From the IMG/VR virus record IMGVR_UViG_3300042860_001113, positions 1-21,548 of that record: 21,548 bases of DNA; one strand, written 5' to 3'. The position numbers were made by a program, and so were the translations under genes. Shown piece after piece: positions 20,782 to 21,548 of the stretch (position 1 is its first letter; each line of letters begins with the position of its first letter). The DNA comes from a virus. The notes beneath the pieces were generated by a model. That model had not been told where the DNA came from, searched no databases, and worked only from the letters and a program-made list of their open reading frames with translations.

Positions 20782-21548
20782 TCACGAAAGGCCGTTAACT
20801 ACATACGTAGATTTTTCCATGGCCTTGATGTATCCGGCATCAGGATCGCCGGCAGCCGTACTGTACATTTCCTGCCAGTGATCGGCCATGCTTTCGCGCC
20901 ATTCGTCCTTTTCCGACATTCCTGCGATGATGCCTGACCGATCAGGCATTTCTCTCCCATATAGATGCTCATGAATTCTACGAGCCTCTTCGACCCGCAG
21001 GCACCTCGTCTTGTGGAAGACGGAATACCAATGCCGCAGCTCGCGCATTCTTGGCGTCCCGGTCCCTTTGTCTCCGGTTAGCTTTAGCCCGGTCAAGCAG
21101 GCGATGGGGTGTCCGGTGGCGATCTCTACTACCTCGGCAAGCCAGAAGTCATCAAACCAAAATGGGAACCGCCCGGCCGTAAACACCCCGCCAGCCGCTT
21201 CCACCCATTCCCGCGTGAGGATAGGATAAGCCGGGTCTTCGCTGCGATGCGTCCAGCAATAGACCGGCTGATTGTGGATGGCATGAGCCGACTTAAGCAG
21301 GCTATCCCACCCCCTGAGCTCAGGGTAGACATCGTCTGCCAGGACGCAGTAAAGGCCTGCGTCAACCATTGTTGACAGCGCATTGTGGCTATCGCCGAGG
21401 GCATCCGGGCGCTGCCCGACATTCACCACCACCCTTCCGCCCATAAAGCCCCTCACGACATCTATGCTTGGCGTCACGTCGTCGTCGTCGATCCATACTG
21501 CGGCCGTGATGTCTTCCGGGCTGTCAGCCGTGTCAAACAGGCGCTGCA
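20782..21548 (-). CDS. Glycosyltransferase-like protein, 5' end cut by window edge
   Basis: The reading frame is open to the right edge; 254 residues are visible and the start is beyond the window. A GTG at 21477 exists but lies directly after VWIDDDD, a segment that looks like the DxD metal site of GT-A glycosyltransferases, so the real protein starts upstream. The visible order is DDDD, GRVVVNVGQRPDALGDSHNA, YCVLADDVYPELRGWDSLL, then RFPFWFDDFWLAEVVEIATG. The C-terminal 80 residues are helical and charged. It probably transfers a sugar to an unknown acceptor. It lies just upstream of the portal gene, where terminase genes usually are, so the terminase should be beyond the edge. GT family membership is from motifs only. 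Confidence 0.65.
   Translation of the reverse strand, partial: QRLFDTADSPEDITAAVWIDDDDVTPSIDVVRGFMGGRVVVNVGQRPDALGDSHNALSTMVDAGLYCVLADDVYPELRGWDSLLKSAHAIHNQPVYCWTHRSEDPAYPILTREWVEAAGGVFTAGRFPFWFDDFWLAEVVEIATGHPIACLTGLKLTGDKGTGTPRMRELRHWYSVFHKTRCLRVEEARRIHEHLYGREMPDRSGIIAGMSEKDEWRESMADHWQEMYSTAAGDPDAGYIKAMEKSTYVVNGLS

Noticed and set aside
1-21548. tRNA genes, insertion sequences, integrase or attachment sites
   Set aside because: Gaps between genes are too short for tRNAs, and I saw no transposase or integrase motifs and no long direct repeats outside 1-294. Absence in this window does not settle whether the phage is temperate.

Overview
The window looks like the late (virion assembly and lysis) region of a tailed phage with a short-tailed, P22-like building plan. 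It is either a free phage or a prophage of a fairly GC-rich Gram-negative host. An alphaproteobacterial host is my best guess, from the gene-transfer-agent type holin, the tail-fibre N-terminus and the two Ea22-like genes; this is inference. Nearly every base is coding, genes overlap by 1-11 bases (often ATGA or TAATG), and there are no tRNAs or insertion sequences.

Layout. Positions 1-294 are a GGTCGN hexamer repeat that reads (Arg-Gly)n in one frame. Positions 316-1724 hold three plus-strand genes of the small early or accessory kind: a Cys4-tailed protein and two Ea22-type proteins. Everything from 1716 to the right edge is on the minus strand, so the late operon is transcribed from right to left and converges on the plus-strand genes with a 9-bp overlap of coding ends.

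In transcription order (21548 down to 1716) the late operon holds: a glycosyltransferase-like protein cut by the window edge; the portal; a 13-codon micro-ORF; a RuvC-like resolvase; two small conserved proteins of 50 and 90 aa; the scaffold; an SU10/DUF5309-type major capsid protein; an intrinsic terminator; a 56-aa small protein; a 106-aa conserved protein; a second glycosyltransferase; a gp4-like adaptor; a gp10-like tail hub/DNA stabilisation protein; a 105-aa virion protein; a Gly-rich protein; a GNAT-like protein; three probable tail or DNA-ejection proteins (268, 414 and 700 aa); a possible promoter; a tail fibre; a beta-rich fibre-like protein; a fibre chaperone; two membrane-anchored coiled-coil proteins (spanin-like or accessory lysis candidates); a 63-aa protein; an 11-codon micro-ORF; an M15 endolysin; a 3-TM holin; and a second small membrane protein.

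The genes form one pathway. Portal, scaffold and capsid make the procapsid, the resolvase probably removes branches from DNA before packaging, gp4/gp10-like proteins close the head, the ejection proteins and fibres complete the particle, and the lysis cassette releases it. The terminase is not in the window and is expected beyond the right edge. Five short ORFs (11, 13, 50, 56 and 63 codons) are supported by Shine-Dalgarno sites, by stop/start coupling or by both. Apart from the repeat at 1-315, no stretch over 300 bases lacks a gene.
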